Positions 44,327 through 54,300 of a DNA stretch of 64,000 nt are shown in pieces. The translations under genes were made by a program, and so were the position numbers. How positions within the stretch are numbered: position 1 is the first letter of the stretch; every line of letters begins with the position of its first letter. This DNA is from Helicobacter pylori (lineage in GTDB: Bacteria; Campylobacterota; Campylobacteria; Campylobacterales; Helicobacteraceae): NCBI RefSeq assembly GCF_016755635.1, contig NZ_CP051500.1, positions 1,426,001-1,490,000 of the forward strand. Direction: 5' to 3'. Below the pieces are notes generated by a model. That model saw only the letters and a program-made list of their open reading frames with translations. It was not told the DNA's origin and ran no database searches.

Positions 44327-46213
44327 TTGACTAAGAACAAATTGCAAGAAATAAATCATTTATTAAAAACATTAAACGTGAAATCGCTTTTGGAAGCCTT
44401 GCTTGTTTATACGCCCAAAGGTTATAAAGATTTAAATTTATTAGAGCGTTTTGAAACGGGTTTGAGTGGCGTTTTAGAAGTGGGTATTTTAGAGAAAAGA
44501 AACTACGCCAAAGTTTTAAAGATTTTCGCCTATTCCAAACGATTTTACAAAAATTTAGAGCTTGTTTTTTTCAATTACAGCGCGTTCCATCACAGCCAGT
44601 TTAAAACCGGCGAGAGTTTGTTCATTTATGGTAAATTAGAGCAAAGCTCTTTTAATCAAGCTTATATCATTAACACGCCTAAAATCCTTACCGAATTTGG
44701 CAAAATTTCTTTAATTTTTAAAAAAGTTAAAAACCATAAAAAAATCCAAGAAAATTTACAAAAACTCATTTCATTAGAAAATTTAAAAAAGGAAGGCGTT
44801 AAAGAGAATATCGCACATTTATTGTTAGAAATCTTTTTCCCCACGCCGCATTTTGTCAAGGATTTTGAAACGAATAAAAATTTCCCTTCGCAACATTTAA
44901 ATGCATTAAAATACATTGAAATGCTTTTTTATATGAAAAATTTAGAGCGCAAAAAATTGCAATTCAGTGCTAAAATCGCATGCCCCAATAACAGCGAACG
45001 CTTGAAAGCGTTTATCGCTTCTTTACCCTTTAAGCTCACCAACGACCAACAAAACGCCATTAAAGAAATCCAAAGCGATCTCACCAGTTCTATAGCGTGC
45101 AAGCGTTTGATTATAGGCGATGTGGGGTGCGGGAAAACGATGGTGATTTTAGCGAGCATGGTATTAGCTTACCCTAATAAAACCCTTTTAATGGCGCCCA
45201 CTTCCATTCTCGCTAAACAGCTTTATAACGAAGCCTTAAAATTTTTACCCCCTTATTTTGAAGTGGAATTACTGCTTGGTGGGAGTTACAAGAAGCGATC
45301 CAATCATTTGTTTGAAACCATCACGCATGTGGTTATCGGCACGCAAGCGTTGTTGTTTGATAAGCGCGATTTGAATGAATTCGCACTAGTGATCACTGAT
45401 GAACAGCACCGATTTGGCACCAAGCAGCGCTACCAATTAGAAAAAATGGCAAGCAGTAAGGGTAATAAACCCCATTCTTTGCAATTTTCCGCTACCCCCA
45501 TTCCTCGCACGCTTGCCCTAGCCAAAAGCGCGTTTGTGAAAACGACCATGATTAGAGAAATCCCTTATCCTAAAGAAATTGAAACTTTAGTCTTGCATAA
45601 AAGAGATTTTAAAATAGTGATGGAAAAAATCAGCGAAGAAATCGCTAAAAACCATCAAGTCATTGTCGTTTATCCGCTGGTGAATGAGAGCGAAAAAATC
45701 CCGTATTTATCGCTCAGTGAGGGGGCGAGTTTTTGGCAAAAACGCTTTAAAAAGGTTTATACCACTTCAGGGCAAGATAAAAATAAAGAAGAAGTGATTG
45801 AAGAATTTAGAGAGTCCGGGAGCATTCTTTTAGCGACTACGCTCATTGAGGTGGGCATTTCTTTACCACGATTGAGCGTGATGGTGATTTTAGCGCCAGA
45901 AAGGTTAGGCTTAGCGACTTTACACCAGTTAAGGGGGCGTGTGTCTCGTAACGGATTGAAAGGCTATTGTTTTTTATGCACGATCCAAGAAGAAAACGAA
46001 CGATTAGAAAAGTTTGCTGATGAATTGGACGGCTTTAAAATCGCTGAATTGGATTTAGAATACAGAAAAAGCGGGGATTTACTTCAGGGTGGGGAGCAGA
46101 GCGGGAATAGTTTTGAATACATTGACTTAGCCAAAGATGAAAACATTATCGCTGAAGTGAAACAAGATTTTTTAAAAAACGCTAGCGTTTCACATGGAAC
46201 ATTTGAAAATTGA
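44327..46213 (+). CDS. recG: ATP-dependent DNA helicase RecG
   Basis: RecG remodels stalled forks and branched DNA. The 628-residue protein has a short wedge domain, Walker A IGDVGCGKTMVILAS (about residues 263-277), and the DEQH-type Walker B ITDEQHRFGTKQR near 360-372. Helicase motif V/VI appears as TTLIEVGISLPRLSVMV and LHQLRGRVSRNG. It is shorter than E. coli RecG (693), as in other Helicobacter. The start is TTG; a second TTG 15 bases on is possible. The last codons contain a parS-like 16-mer. Confidence 0.93.
   Translation: MTKNKLQEINHLLKTLNVKSLLEALLVYTPKGYKDLNLLERFETGLSGVLEVGILEKRNYAKVLKIFAYSKRFYKNLELVFFNYSAFHHSQFKTGESLFIYGKLEQSSFNQAYIINTPKILTEFGKISLIFKKVKNHKKIQENLQKLISLENLKKEGVKENIAHLLLEIFFPTPHFVKDFETNKNFPSQHLNALKYIEMLFYMKNLERKKLQFSAKIACPNNSERLKAFIASLPFKLTNDQQNAIKEIQSDLTSSIACKRLIIGDVGCGKTMVILASMVLAYPNKTLLMAPTSILAKQLYNEALKFLPPYFEVELLLGGSYKKRSNHLFETITHVVIGTQALLFDKRDLNEFALVITDEQHRFGTKQRYQLEKMASSKGNKPHSLQFSATPIPRTLALAKSAFVKTTMIREIPYPKEIETLVLHKRDFKIVMEKISEEIAKNHQVIVVYPLVNESEKIPYLSLSEGASFWQKRFKKVYTTSGQDKNKEEVIEEFRESGSILLATTLIEVGISLPRLSVMVILAPERLGLATLHQLRGRVSRNGLKGYCFLCTIQEENERLEKFADELDGFKIAELDLEYRKSGDLLQGGEQSGNSFEYIDLAKDENIIAEVKQDFLKNASVSHGTFEN
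46186..46201. other. parS-like site 1 within recG 3' end
   Basis: The sequence reads CGTTTCACATGGAACA. Its reverse complement TGTTCCATGTGAAACG matches the broad bacterial parS consensus TGTTCCACGTGAAACA at 14 of 16 positions. It lies about 5.5 to 7 kb from the origin. ParB binding is inferred, not shown. Confidence 0.5.
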
Positions 46214-46270
46214 AAATTGAAAATTAAGGCAGAATTGGGTAATTTAAACCATTTAAAATAAAGGATAGCA

Positions 46271-48319
46271 ATGCAAAATAAAGAAATGGATCAAGAAAAA
46301 AGCGTTAAGGAAAAAAATTTAGAGGTTTTTAATCGTTATTTTCCCGGTTGCTTGAGTATAGAAAATGACAACCAACTCACGCTGGATACAAAAAAATTAA
46401 AAGCGTTACTAGGGGATTTTAGCGAGATAAAAGAAGAGGGCTATGGGTTGGATTTTGTGGGTAAGAAAATCGCCTTAAATCAAGCTTTTAAGAAAAATCA
46501 TAAGATTTTAAAGCCCTTAAACGAATCCAATAGCAAGCACATTCTCATCAAGGGCGATAATTTAGACGCTCTCAAAATCTTAAAACAAAGCTATAGTGAA
46601 AAAATCAAAATGATTTACATTGATCCGCCTTACAACACGAAAACCGAGAATTTTATCTATGGCGATGATTTCTCGCAATCCAATGAAGAGGTTTTAAAAA
46701 CATTGGATTATTCTAAAGAAAAGCTGGATTATATCAAGAATCTTTTTGGGTCAAAATGCCATAGCGGGTGGCTTAGTTTCATGTATCCCAGATTGTTGCT
46801 CGCTAAAGATTTGCTCAAACAAGACGGCGTGATTTTCATCAGCATTGACGATAATGAGTGTGCGAATTTAAAAATCTTGTGCGATGAAATTTTTGGGGAG
46901 GGGAATTTTTTATCATCTTTGACTTGGCTTAAAGGTAACGCTCAAAATGATGCACAATATTTTCAAAACAATTACGAAAATATTCTTGTTTATGCAAAGC
47001 ATGTTGAAGCGCTCAGTCTTAATCGCATGGCTTCAAAAAAAGAAGTCAAAGTATTTTGTGAAAATGATAAATATTATTATGAGAGAGCTGGACTTACAAC
47101 AGGCGGAGCTGGAGGGACTTTAAACGCACGAGCAAATTTAGGTTATAGTATTTACTATAATCCTAAAACGCTAGATTTTTTAGGTGTAGATGATTATGAT
47201 AAAAAATTAGCAAAAAGTAGCAATGATGAAAACCTAGTTTATAACGATAGACAAGACTTATTAAAACAAGGCTATAAAATCATAAGACCACCAAAAAAGG
47301 GTGTTGGACTTGGGCGTTGGACTTGGGCGTTGGATACTTTTAATAGTAATAAAAATATTATTTCTATTAAAAAAAATAGTAGAAATGAATATGTAATTTG
47401 TAAAAAAGAATTTTTAGATAAAAACCAAGTCAAACAAAATGAAAACGGCAAATTTTACGCTATTTTAGACAAGTCATCGCCCGCAAGAAATGTGATAGAA
47501 AATATCGGCGGTGGTAATGGGACAAAAGAAGTTAATGATCTTTTTAATCAAAAGATTTTCAATAACCCAAAACCTCTAAAACTCATCAACCGACTGATTG
47601 AATTATCCACAAACGAGGGCGACATCATTTTAGACTTTTTCGCTGGGAGCGGGACAACCGCGCATGCCGTGTTAGAGAGTAATAAGAGCGATTATCAAAA
47701 ATTAAGTGAGGGGGGGGGGTTATTTAATGGCTTGAACGCCGCATTTAAAGAAAGGCGCTTCATTCTCGTCCAATTAGATGAAAAAATTGATCCCAAGAAA
47801 AACAAAAGCGCTTATGATTTTTGTTTAAACACCCTAAAATCCACCTCGCCGAGCATTTTTGACATCACCGAAGAAAGGATTAAAAGAGCGGGGGCTAAAA
47901 TCAAAGAAGCTTGCCCCAATTTAGACGTGGGGTTTAGAGCGTTTGAAATCATTGATGATGAAACGCATGCTAATGATAAAAATCTCAGTCAAGCCCATCA
48001 AAAGGATTTGTTCGCTTATTCTAACCTTGATAGAATGGAAACCCAAACGATTTTAATTAAGCTTTTAGGCTGCGAGGGTTTGGAGCTCACCACCCCTATA
48101 ATTTGCTTGATTGAAAACGCCTTGTATTTGGCTCAAAATACGGCTTTCATTGTGGGGGATATAGAAATGAGTGAGGTTTTAGAAAACTTGAAAGATAAAG
48201 GGGTGGAAAAAATCAGCATGTATATGCCCGCTATCAGTAACGACAGGCTGTGTTTGGAATTGGGCAGTAATTTGTTTGATTTGAAATTAGAGAGCGGCGA
48301 TTTAAAGATTAGGGGGTAG
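46271..48319 (+). CDS. mod: Type III restriction system methyltransferase (Mod), phase-variable
   Basis: Mod proteins methylate adenine in an asymmetric site and give specificity to the Res subunit. The 682-residue protein has DPPYNTKTENF (motif IV, about residues 118-128) and a variable central region. Motif I, LDFFAGSGTTAHAV, is near 452-465. A G10 tract (47710-47719) lies near codon 480, after motif I. In this sequence the frame is open, so the gene is ON. By synteny it is HP1522 (modH as I recall). The res gene follows 2 bases later. Confidence 0.93.
   Translation: MQNKEMDQEKSVKEKNLEVFNRYFPGCLSIENDNQLTLDTKKLKALLGDFSEIKEEGYGLDFVGKKIALNQAFKKNHKILKPLNESNSKHILIKGDNLDALKILKQSYSEKIKMIYIDPPYNTKTENFIYGDDFSQSNEEVLKTLDYSKEKLDYIKNLFGSKCHSGWLSFMYPRLLLAKDLLKQDGVIFISIDDNECANLKILCDEIFGEGNFLSSLTWLKGNAQNDAQYFQNNYENILVYAKHVEALSLNRMASKKEVKVFCENDKYYYERAGLTTGGAGGTLNARANLGYSIYYNPKTLDFLGVDDYDKKLAKSSNDENLVYNDRQDLLKQGYKIIRPPKKGVGLGRWTWALDTFNSNKNIISIKKNSRNEYVICKKEFLDKNQVKQNENGKFYAILDKSSPARNVIENIGGGNGTKEVNDLFNQKIFNNPKPLKLINRLIELSTNEGDIILDFFAGSGTTAHAVLESNKSDYQKLSEGGGLFNGLNAAFKERRFILVQLDEKIDPKKNKSAYDFCLNTLKSTSPSIFDITEERIKRAGAKIKEACPNLDVGFRAFEIIDDETHANDKNLSQAHQKDLFAYSNLDRMETQTILIKLLGCEGLELTTPIICLIENALYLAQNTAFIVGDIEMSEVLENLKDKGVEKISMYMPAISNDRLCLELGSNLFDLKLESGDLKIRG
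47710..47719 (+). repeat. Poly-G tract (G10) in mod
   Basis: Ten consecutive G bases lie within the coding frame and encode Gly codons after SEG. Slipped-strand mispairing of such tracts switches H. pylori genes on and off. Here the length keeps the frame. Confidence 0.95.
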
Positions 48320-48321
48320 AG

Positions 48322-51234
48322 ATGAAAATCAAATTCAAACGATTAGACTATCAGGAGCAATGCCGGGACCAAATTTTAGGGGTGTTTAAGGGGATTGATT
48401 TGAGAGAGCCAGAAAATGACGCTCAAAGGATTTCTAACCCTATTTTTGAAATAGAAGCGCTCAAAAATGTTTTATTAGAAAATATTGAGGATTTACGATC
48501 GAAACAAAAAATAACCCAAGGGAGCGTGGGGATTGAGAAGTCGTTAAACTGCGATATTTTAATGGAAACAGGCACCGGGAAGACCTTTTGCTTTTTGGAA
48601 TGCGTTTATGCCTTGCATAAAAACTACCATTTGTCAAAATTTATCGTTTTAGTGCCAAGCAACGCCATTAAATTAGGGGTTTTAAAGAGCGTTGAAATCA
48701 CCAGAGAATTTTTTAAAAGCGAGTATTCTACGCATTTAGAAAGCTATGAAGATGCAGAAAGATTCATTCTAGCGAGCAACCACAAATGCTGTGTGTTGGT
48801 GATGACTGATGCTGCCTTTAATAAAAAAGATAACATTATCAATCAATCATGCTTAGAAAACACGAATCTATTCAATGGCGCAACAAGTTACATGCAAGCT
48901 TTAGCGAGTATGCGCCCTATCGTTATCATAGACGAACCACACAAATTTTTAGGCGATAAAACAAAGGAAAAATTAAAAGAATTCAACGCTTTAATCACGC
49001 TCAGGTTTGGGGCGACTTTTAAAGATGATTATCATAATTTGATTTACGCGCTAGACAGCAAAAAAGCGTTTGATTGCGCCCTAGTGAAAAGCATTAGCGT
49101 GGCGTCTGTGGGGGAGAGTGATGAGTGTTTTTTAGAGCTTAAAGGGATTGAAAAAAGAAATGAATATGAAGCTATGATTAACTACACGAATTTAGACAAT
49201 AAAATTCAAAGCGTCAAAGTCAAAACGCATGATAATTTAGGGGTGGTAACTCAAATCAGCGCTTTAGAAGATTACATTGTAGAAAAAATCACTAAAACTG
49301 AGATTCGTTTTCTCAATGGTTTTAATTTGTTACTGGATCAAAAAGAGCCTTTTTCTCATCTTTTAGAGAGCGAGCAAGAAGTGATGCTGAAAGAAGCAAT
49401 AAAAAGCCATTTTGAAAGAGAAGAAGGGCTTTTTAAAAAGGGGATTAAAGCCTTGTGCATGGTGTTTATTAGCGGGGTGAATAGCTATTTAAGCGAAAAT
49501 GAACAGCCGGCCAAATTGGCCCTTTTATTTGAAAAACTCTACCAACAAGAGCTTGAAGAAGTCTTAAAAAAGCCTTCTTTAGATGAAAATTATAGAGCGT
49601 ATTTAGAGCGCACCAAAGACGCTATTAAAAAAGTGCATGGAGGGTATTTCGCTAAAAGCAAGAAAGAGAGCGATGAAGCCCAAGTGATCGCGCTCATTTT
49701 AAAAGAAAAAGAAAAATTGCTGAGTTTTGATTCCGATCTCAGGTTTATTTTTTCGCAATGGGCGTTGCAAGAGGGGTGGGATAACCCTAATGTGATGACG
49801 ATTTGCAAATTAGCCCCTAGCCATTCCAATATCACTAAATTGCAACAAATCGGTAGGGGGTTAAGGCTCGCTGTGAATGATAAGGGCGAACGTATCACTA
49901 AAGAGCATGCTGATTTTGATTTTGTCAATGAATTAGTCGTGATCGTGCCGCAAGTGGAGGGGGATTTTGTGGGAGCGATCCAGCAAGAGATAAGCGAACA
50001 CAGCTTGATCAAACAAGAATTTAGCGCAGAAGAGTTAGAAAAAAGCGGCATGGTTAGAAAAGGGTATTATGGGGTTTTGTTTGAAACATTAGAGGGTTTG
50101 GGTTTTGGAGAAAAAACAGATGATGAAAACTTTAAACTCACTCTCAATCAAAACGAATTTTTAAAAAAAGAGCCGGAACTAGAAAAATTAAAAGATGAAA
50201 CATACTTGGATTTTGAAAAATTAAAAGATTTTTTAAAAGATCGCTTAGTTGGCAATCTTAGAGTTAGGAACAAAAACGAGCGAAAAACTGAAAAAATCAA
50301 AATCAATAAAGAAAATTTTAAAAAATTTGAAACCTTATGGGAGAGCTTGAACCATCAAGCCCGGATCGCTTATGCCATTGATAGCGAGAGCTTGATTGAT
50401 GAGATTGTAACAAAGATCAACGCTTCTTTTAATGTCAAGTCAAAAATCGTTTCGGTTACGACGCATAAAAAAGTAGAAACGATGGGAAATAACGCCAAAA
50501 CAGAGATGTTTGAGCGAGAAAGCGCATGCGTGTGGAGCTTGCATGAATTTATCAGCGCCTTGTCTAATAAGGTGAAATTGAGTTTTAAAAGCGTGGCTAA
50601 AGTGTTGGAAAAAATTGATGAAAACAAATTTGATCTAATTAAGAAAAACGAACAAGAGGGCTTAAGGCGGTTAGAAGAGCTGTTTTTGGAAATCATTTAT
50701 CAAAATATTGAAGATAAAATTTCCTATCAAATGCGCGAAACGACGATTAAAAACAGAAAAAACGATGCGTTTTATGATGAAAAGGGAGAAATTAGAGAGT
50801 TTTTAGACGGGAGTTTGGGGGCGGATAAATATGAGATTAAAAATTCAAGCGCACAAGAAAAATGCCTGTATGAAAATTTCATGCAAGTGGATAGCGAGAT
50901 TGAAAAGGACACGATTGAAGAATCTAACGACACTAAAATCATTGTTTTTGGCAAGCTCCCTAGGGTTAAAATCCCGATAGGGTTAAATCAAACTTATAGC
51001 CCTGATTTTGGGTATGTGGTTGAAAATAACGATAAAAAAGTGTTGTTAGTGGTAGAAACTAAGGGGGTTGAACATGAAAACGAATTGCGCGAAGAAGAAA
51101 GGCGGAAAATTTCAACCGCTAAGAAATTTTTTGAAGCTTTAAAAAAGCAAGGCGTGAATATTGAATACAAAACCAAAATGAGAAAAGATCAATTAAGCGC
51201 ATTGATTAATGAAATTTTAAATCGTAAAGATTAG
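48322..51234 (+). CDS. res: Type III restriction endonuclease subunit (Res)
   Basis: Res is the helicase-nuclease partner of Mod. The 970-residue protein has Walker A METGTGKTFCF (about residues 81-91) and the DExH-type IIDEPHKF near 204-211. Motif VI is KLQQIGRGLRLAV near 505-517. A C-terminal PD-(D/E)xK nuclease has YSPDFGYVVE and LLVVETKGVE. It lies 2 bases after mod and is the last gene before the second parS-like site. Confidence 0.93.
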   Translation: MKIKFKRLDYQEQCRDQILGVFKGIDLREPENDAQRISNPIFEIEALKNVLLENIEDLRSKQKITQGSVGIEKSLNCDILMETGTGKTFCFLECVYALHKNYHLSKFIVLVPSNAIKLGVLKSVEITREFFKSEYSTHLESYEDAERFILASNHKCCVLVMTDAAFNKKDNIINQSCLENTNLFNGATSYMQALASMRPIVIIDEPHKFLGDKTKEKLKEFNALITLRFGATFKDDYHNLIYALDSKKAFDCALVKSISVASVGESDECFLELKGIEKRNEYEAMINYTNLDNKIQSVKVKTHDNLGVVTQISALEDYIVEKITKTEIRFLNGFNLLLDQKEPFSHLLESEQEVMLKEAIKSHFEREEGLFKKGIKALCMVFISGVNSYLSENEQPAKLALLFEKLYQQELEEVLKKPSLDENYRAYLERTKDAIKKVHGGYFAKSKKESDEAQVIALILKEKEKLLSFDSDLRFIFSQWALQEGWDNPNVMTICKLAPSHSNITKLQQIGRGLRLAVNDKGERITKEHADFDFVNELVVIVPQVEGDFVGAIQQEISEHSLIKQEFSAEELEKSGMVRKGYYGVLFETLEGLGFGEKTDDENFKLTLNQNEFLKKEPELEKLKDETYLDFEKLKDFLKDRLVGNLRVRNKNERKTEKIKINKENFKKFETLWESLNHQARIAYAIDSESLIDEIVTKINASFNVKSKIVSVTTHKKVETMGNNAKTEMFERESACVWSLHEFISALSNKVKLSFKSVAKVLEKIDENKFDLIKKNEQEGLRRLEELFLEIIYQNIEDKISYQMRETTIKNRKNDAFYDEKGEIREFLDGSLGADKYEIKNSSAQEKCLYENFMQVDSEIEKDTIEESNDTKIIVFGKLPRVKIPIGLNQTYSPDFGYVVENNDKKVLLVVETKGVEHENELREEERRKISTAKKFFEALKKQGVNIEYKTKMRKDQLSALINEILNRKD

Positions 51235-51245
51235 AGTTACTTTAA

Positions 51246-51261
51246 TGTTTCACATGGAACA
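51246..51261. other. parS-like site 2 in the res/RM intergenic gap
   Basis: The sequence TGTTTCACATGGAACA (reverse complement TGTTCCATGTGAAACA) differs from the parS consensus at one position. It shares 15 bases with the site at 46186. The gap holding it also contains a TATAAT (51306-51311) for the next gene. Confidence 0.55.
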
Positions 51262-51305
51262 ATTTTAAAGAAAAGTGTTTTATTTAAAATTCATGGAGCT
51301 TTTGT

Positions 51306-51311
51306 TATAAT
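51306..51311 (+). promoter_or_regulatory. -10 of the large restriction-methylase gene
   Basis: TATAAT about 28 bases upstream of the ATG at 51340. The parS-like site lies 45 bases further upstream, so ParB bound there might affect this promoter. Confidence 0.45.
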
Positions 51312-51339
51312 CGTTTTTATCCAATTTCAAAGGCGTTTT

Positions 51340-54300
51340 ATGATTCGTTTCGCTCACATCTCGCTCAAAGATTTTATTAAAAAACACAATCCCCAAACAC
51401 CCACAAAAGAAACTATAGAAAATTTTGAAAAAGAAATAAACAGCTTATTAGAAAACGCGCCAAGACAAGATGATGAAGAATTTCAAAAAAATGAAATCAA
51501 TAAGTTTTTAAAAAATACCTATGGCTATGACTGCAACACCCGTAAAAAAGTGGATAGCGCGATCCGTGTGGATGGGGAAGTCCAAGTGCTTATTGAAGTC
51601 AAAGCCCTAAATAAAAAGACAGAATTCCCTAAAAACAGAGAAAACCCGCTCAGTAAAGCCTTTTGTCAAATGGTTTTGTATTTTTTAGAAGAGATAGAAA
51701 AAGAAAAAAACAATTCCCTAAAACACACCATTATTTGCAACGCGCATGAATTTTTCCTCTTTGATTGTAAGGATTTACTCTTTTTAAAAGAAGATAAATG
51801 CATCAAAAAATTCTATGATAATTACGCTAAAAAAGAAGGCACAGACTCTTCAAAACCAAAATTTTACAAAGATTTAGAACAATATTTGCAAGAAGATTTT
51901 CAAGGCGAACTCCGTTACACTCACTTTAATTTGAGCAGTTACGATCTTAAAGAACTTCCTTTGATTTATCAAGTTTTAAGCCAAGAAGTCCTTTTAAAAC
52001 AAGGGAAAACCCTTGACGCTAACACGCTTAACAAAGATTTTTATGAAGAATTGCTTTACATTTTAGGGTTAGAAGAGCAAAATGATAAAGGGAAAATTTT
52101 AATCAAGCCCAGCCGCACCCAAAACTCCCTAAGCGATGCTTTAAAAAAGAAATACAAAAATTTAGATGATGAAGAAGTCATGGCGTTACTCATCGCTTGG
52201 AATAACAGAATCTTGTTTTTACGGCTTTTAGAAAGCCTTTTAAGTTCTTTCAAGCATTTTGAAAAATCTTTCTTAACCATAGAAAACTTTAAAGATTTCA
52301 ACGCCCTAAACACCCTCTTTTTTGAAGTCCTAGCCAAGAAAAACAGCGAGCGTTCTTTAAATAAAGAAGACAAGATTTTAGAAAAAATCCCTTATTTGAA
52401 TTCCAGTTTGTTTGATCAAACGCCTTTGGAATTAAAGGGGTATGAAATCAAATTACTTGATAACAAATCTTTAGAGATTTACCCTAAATCCGTTCTTAAA
52501 AAAGACAAAGACTACCAAAATGAAAAAGCTTTGCCCTTGCTAAAATACCTTTTTGAATTTTTGCGCGTTTATGATTTCACCACCACCCCTAAAGACATTA
52601 AAGATAATCAAAATAAGAGCGAAAGCTGTTTGATTAACCCTAGCGTTTTGGGGCTTGTTTTTGAAAAACTCAACGGCTATAAAGAGGGGAGCTTTTATAC
52701 CCCAAGCTTTATTACAAGCTACATGTGCAAAGAGAGTATCGAATCAATCGTGTTGGATAAATTCAATCAAACCTATAACATAGAGTGTGAAAAGTTAACA
52801 GAATTAAAAAATTATTTTAAAAATAGCTATAAAGAGGATAAACGCAAAGAATACCTAAACACGCTTTTAACTTTACGCGTTTGCGATCCGGCGGTGGGGA
52901 GCGGACATTTCTTGGTTTCAGCGCTCAATGAAATGGTGTTAATTGCTTACAAGCTAGGGCTTATTGCTTCCTTGTATCGCCACGAGCTTAGATTAGAAAA
53001 CGATGAAATCATTATTCACACGCCAAAAAATGAAGTTTTTAAATACACCAAACCGCATAGCGAAAACGACCCCCACCACCAAATCCAAAAAGAACTTTTT
53101 GAGCTTAAAAAATCCATCATTGAGAACTGCCTTTTTGGCGTGGATATTAACCCCAATTCTTGCGAAATCACCAAGCTCAGGCTATGGATAGAGCTTTTAA
53201 AATACAGCTATTACATTTTTGAAGAGGGTAAGAACACTAACGTGCTTGAAACCCTCCCCAACATTGATATTAACATCAAGTGCGCTAACAGCTTGATCTC
53301 ACGCTTTAATTTGAATGATGATCTCAAAAAGATCCCCAATATCAAGCAAAAAATCCAAGAATACAAAGATCTAGTCGCTCAATACAAAGATCCAAACCCT
53401 CTCTATCCCTTAAATAAGCAAGATTTAATCAACAAAATCCAAGACTTAAAAAACACTTTTTCCCTCACGCTCAAAGATCCTAAAACCAAAGCAGAGCTTG
53501 AAAAGGCTATTGAAAAACACATCAAAAAATACAATTTCTTTGCCCTAGATGATAAGAGTTTGCTAGATGGGTTAAATTACTTTATCCCAAACCTTTTTGG
53601 CACGCCCAAACTAAGCCCAAAAGAAGAGGAAGAGGCTTTTGCTTCTTATGGGCGTATTAGAGCTTTGAGAAAAAAGCTTGATGATGCCTTAAGTGGTGGA
53701 GAGTATCACAATGCGTTTGAATGGCGCTTTGAATTCCCTGAAGTTTTAGATGATGAGGGGAATTTTTTAGGCTTTGATTGCATCATTGGCAATCCGCCTT
53801 ATATCCGCCAAGAACACATCAAAGACTTAAAGCCTTTATTACAAAAGCAATACCAAGATTTCTATAACAGCACCGCTGACATTTACACCTACTTTTTTGC
53901 CCTAGCTTACCACCTTTTAAAAGAAAAGGGGTTTAACGCTTTCATCACTTCCAACAAATACGCGCGGAGCCAATACGGCGCTAAATTAAGAGAATTGCTG
54001 CTCAAAAAAACCACCATTGTTAGCTACATGGAACTAAACGCCTTAAAAGTCTTTGAGAGCGCCACCGTGGATACCAGTATTATGAGTTTCATCAAACAAT
54101 CGCCCCCTAAAGAAAGCCTCTTTAATTATTACGAACCCACCCCAAACGATAAAAACGATTTGAAAAGCGCTCGCCCTTTGCCCATGAGGCAAAACGCGCT
54201 TTCAACAGAAAGCTTTATTTTTGCCAACGCCACGCTTTTAGATTTAAGGGACAAAATAGAGAGTGTTGGCACCCCGCTTAAAGACTGGGATATTCAAATC

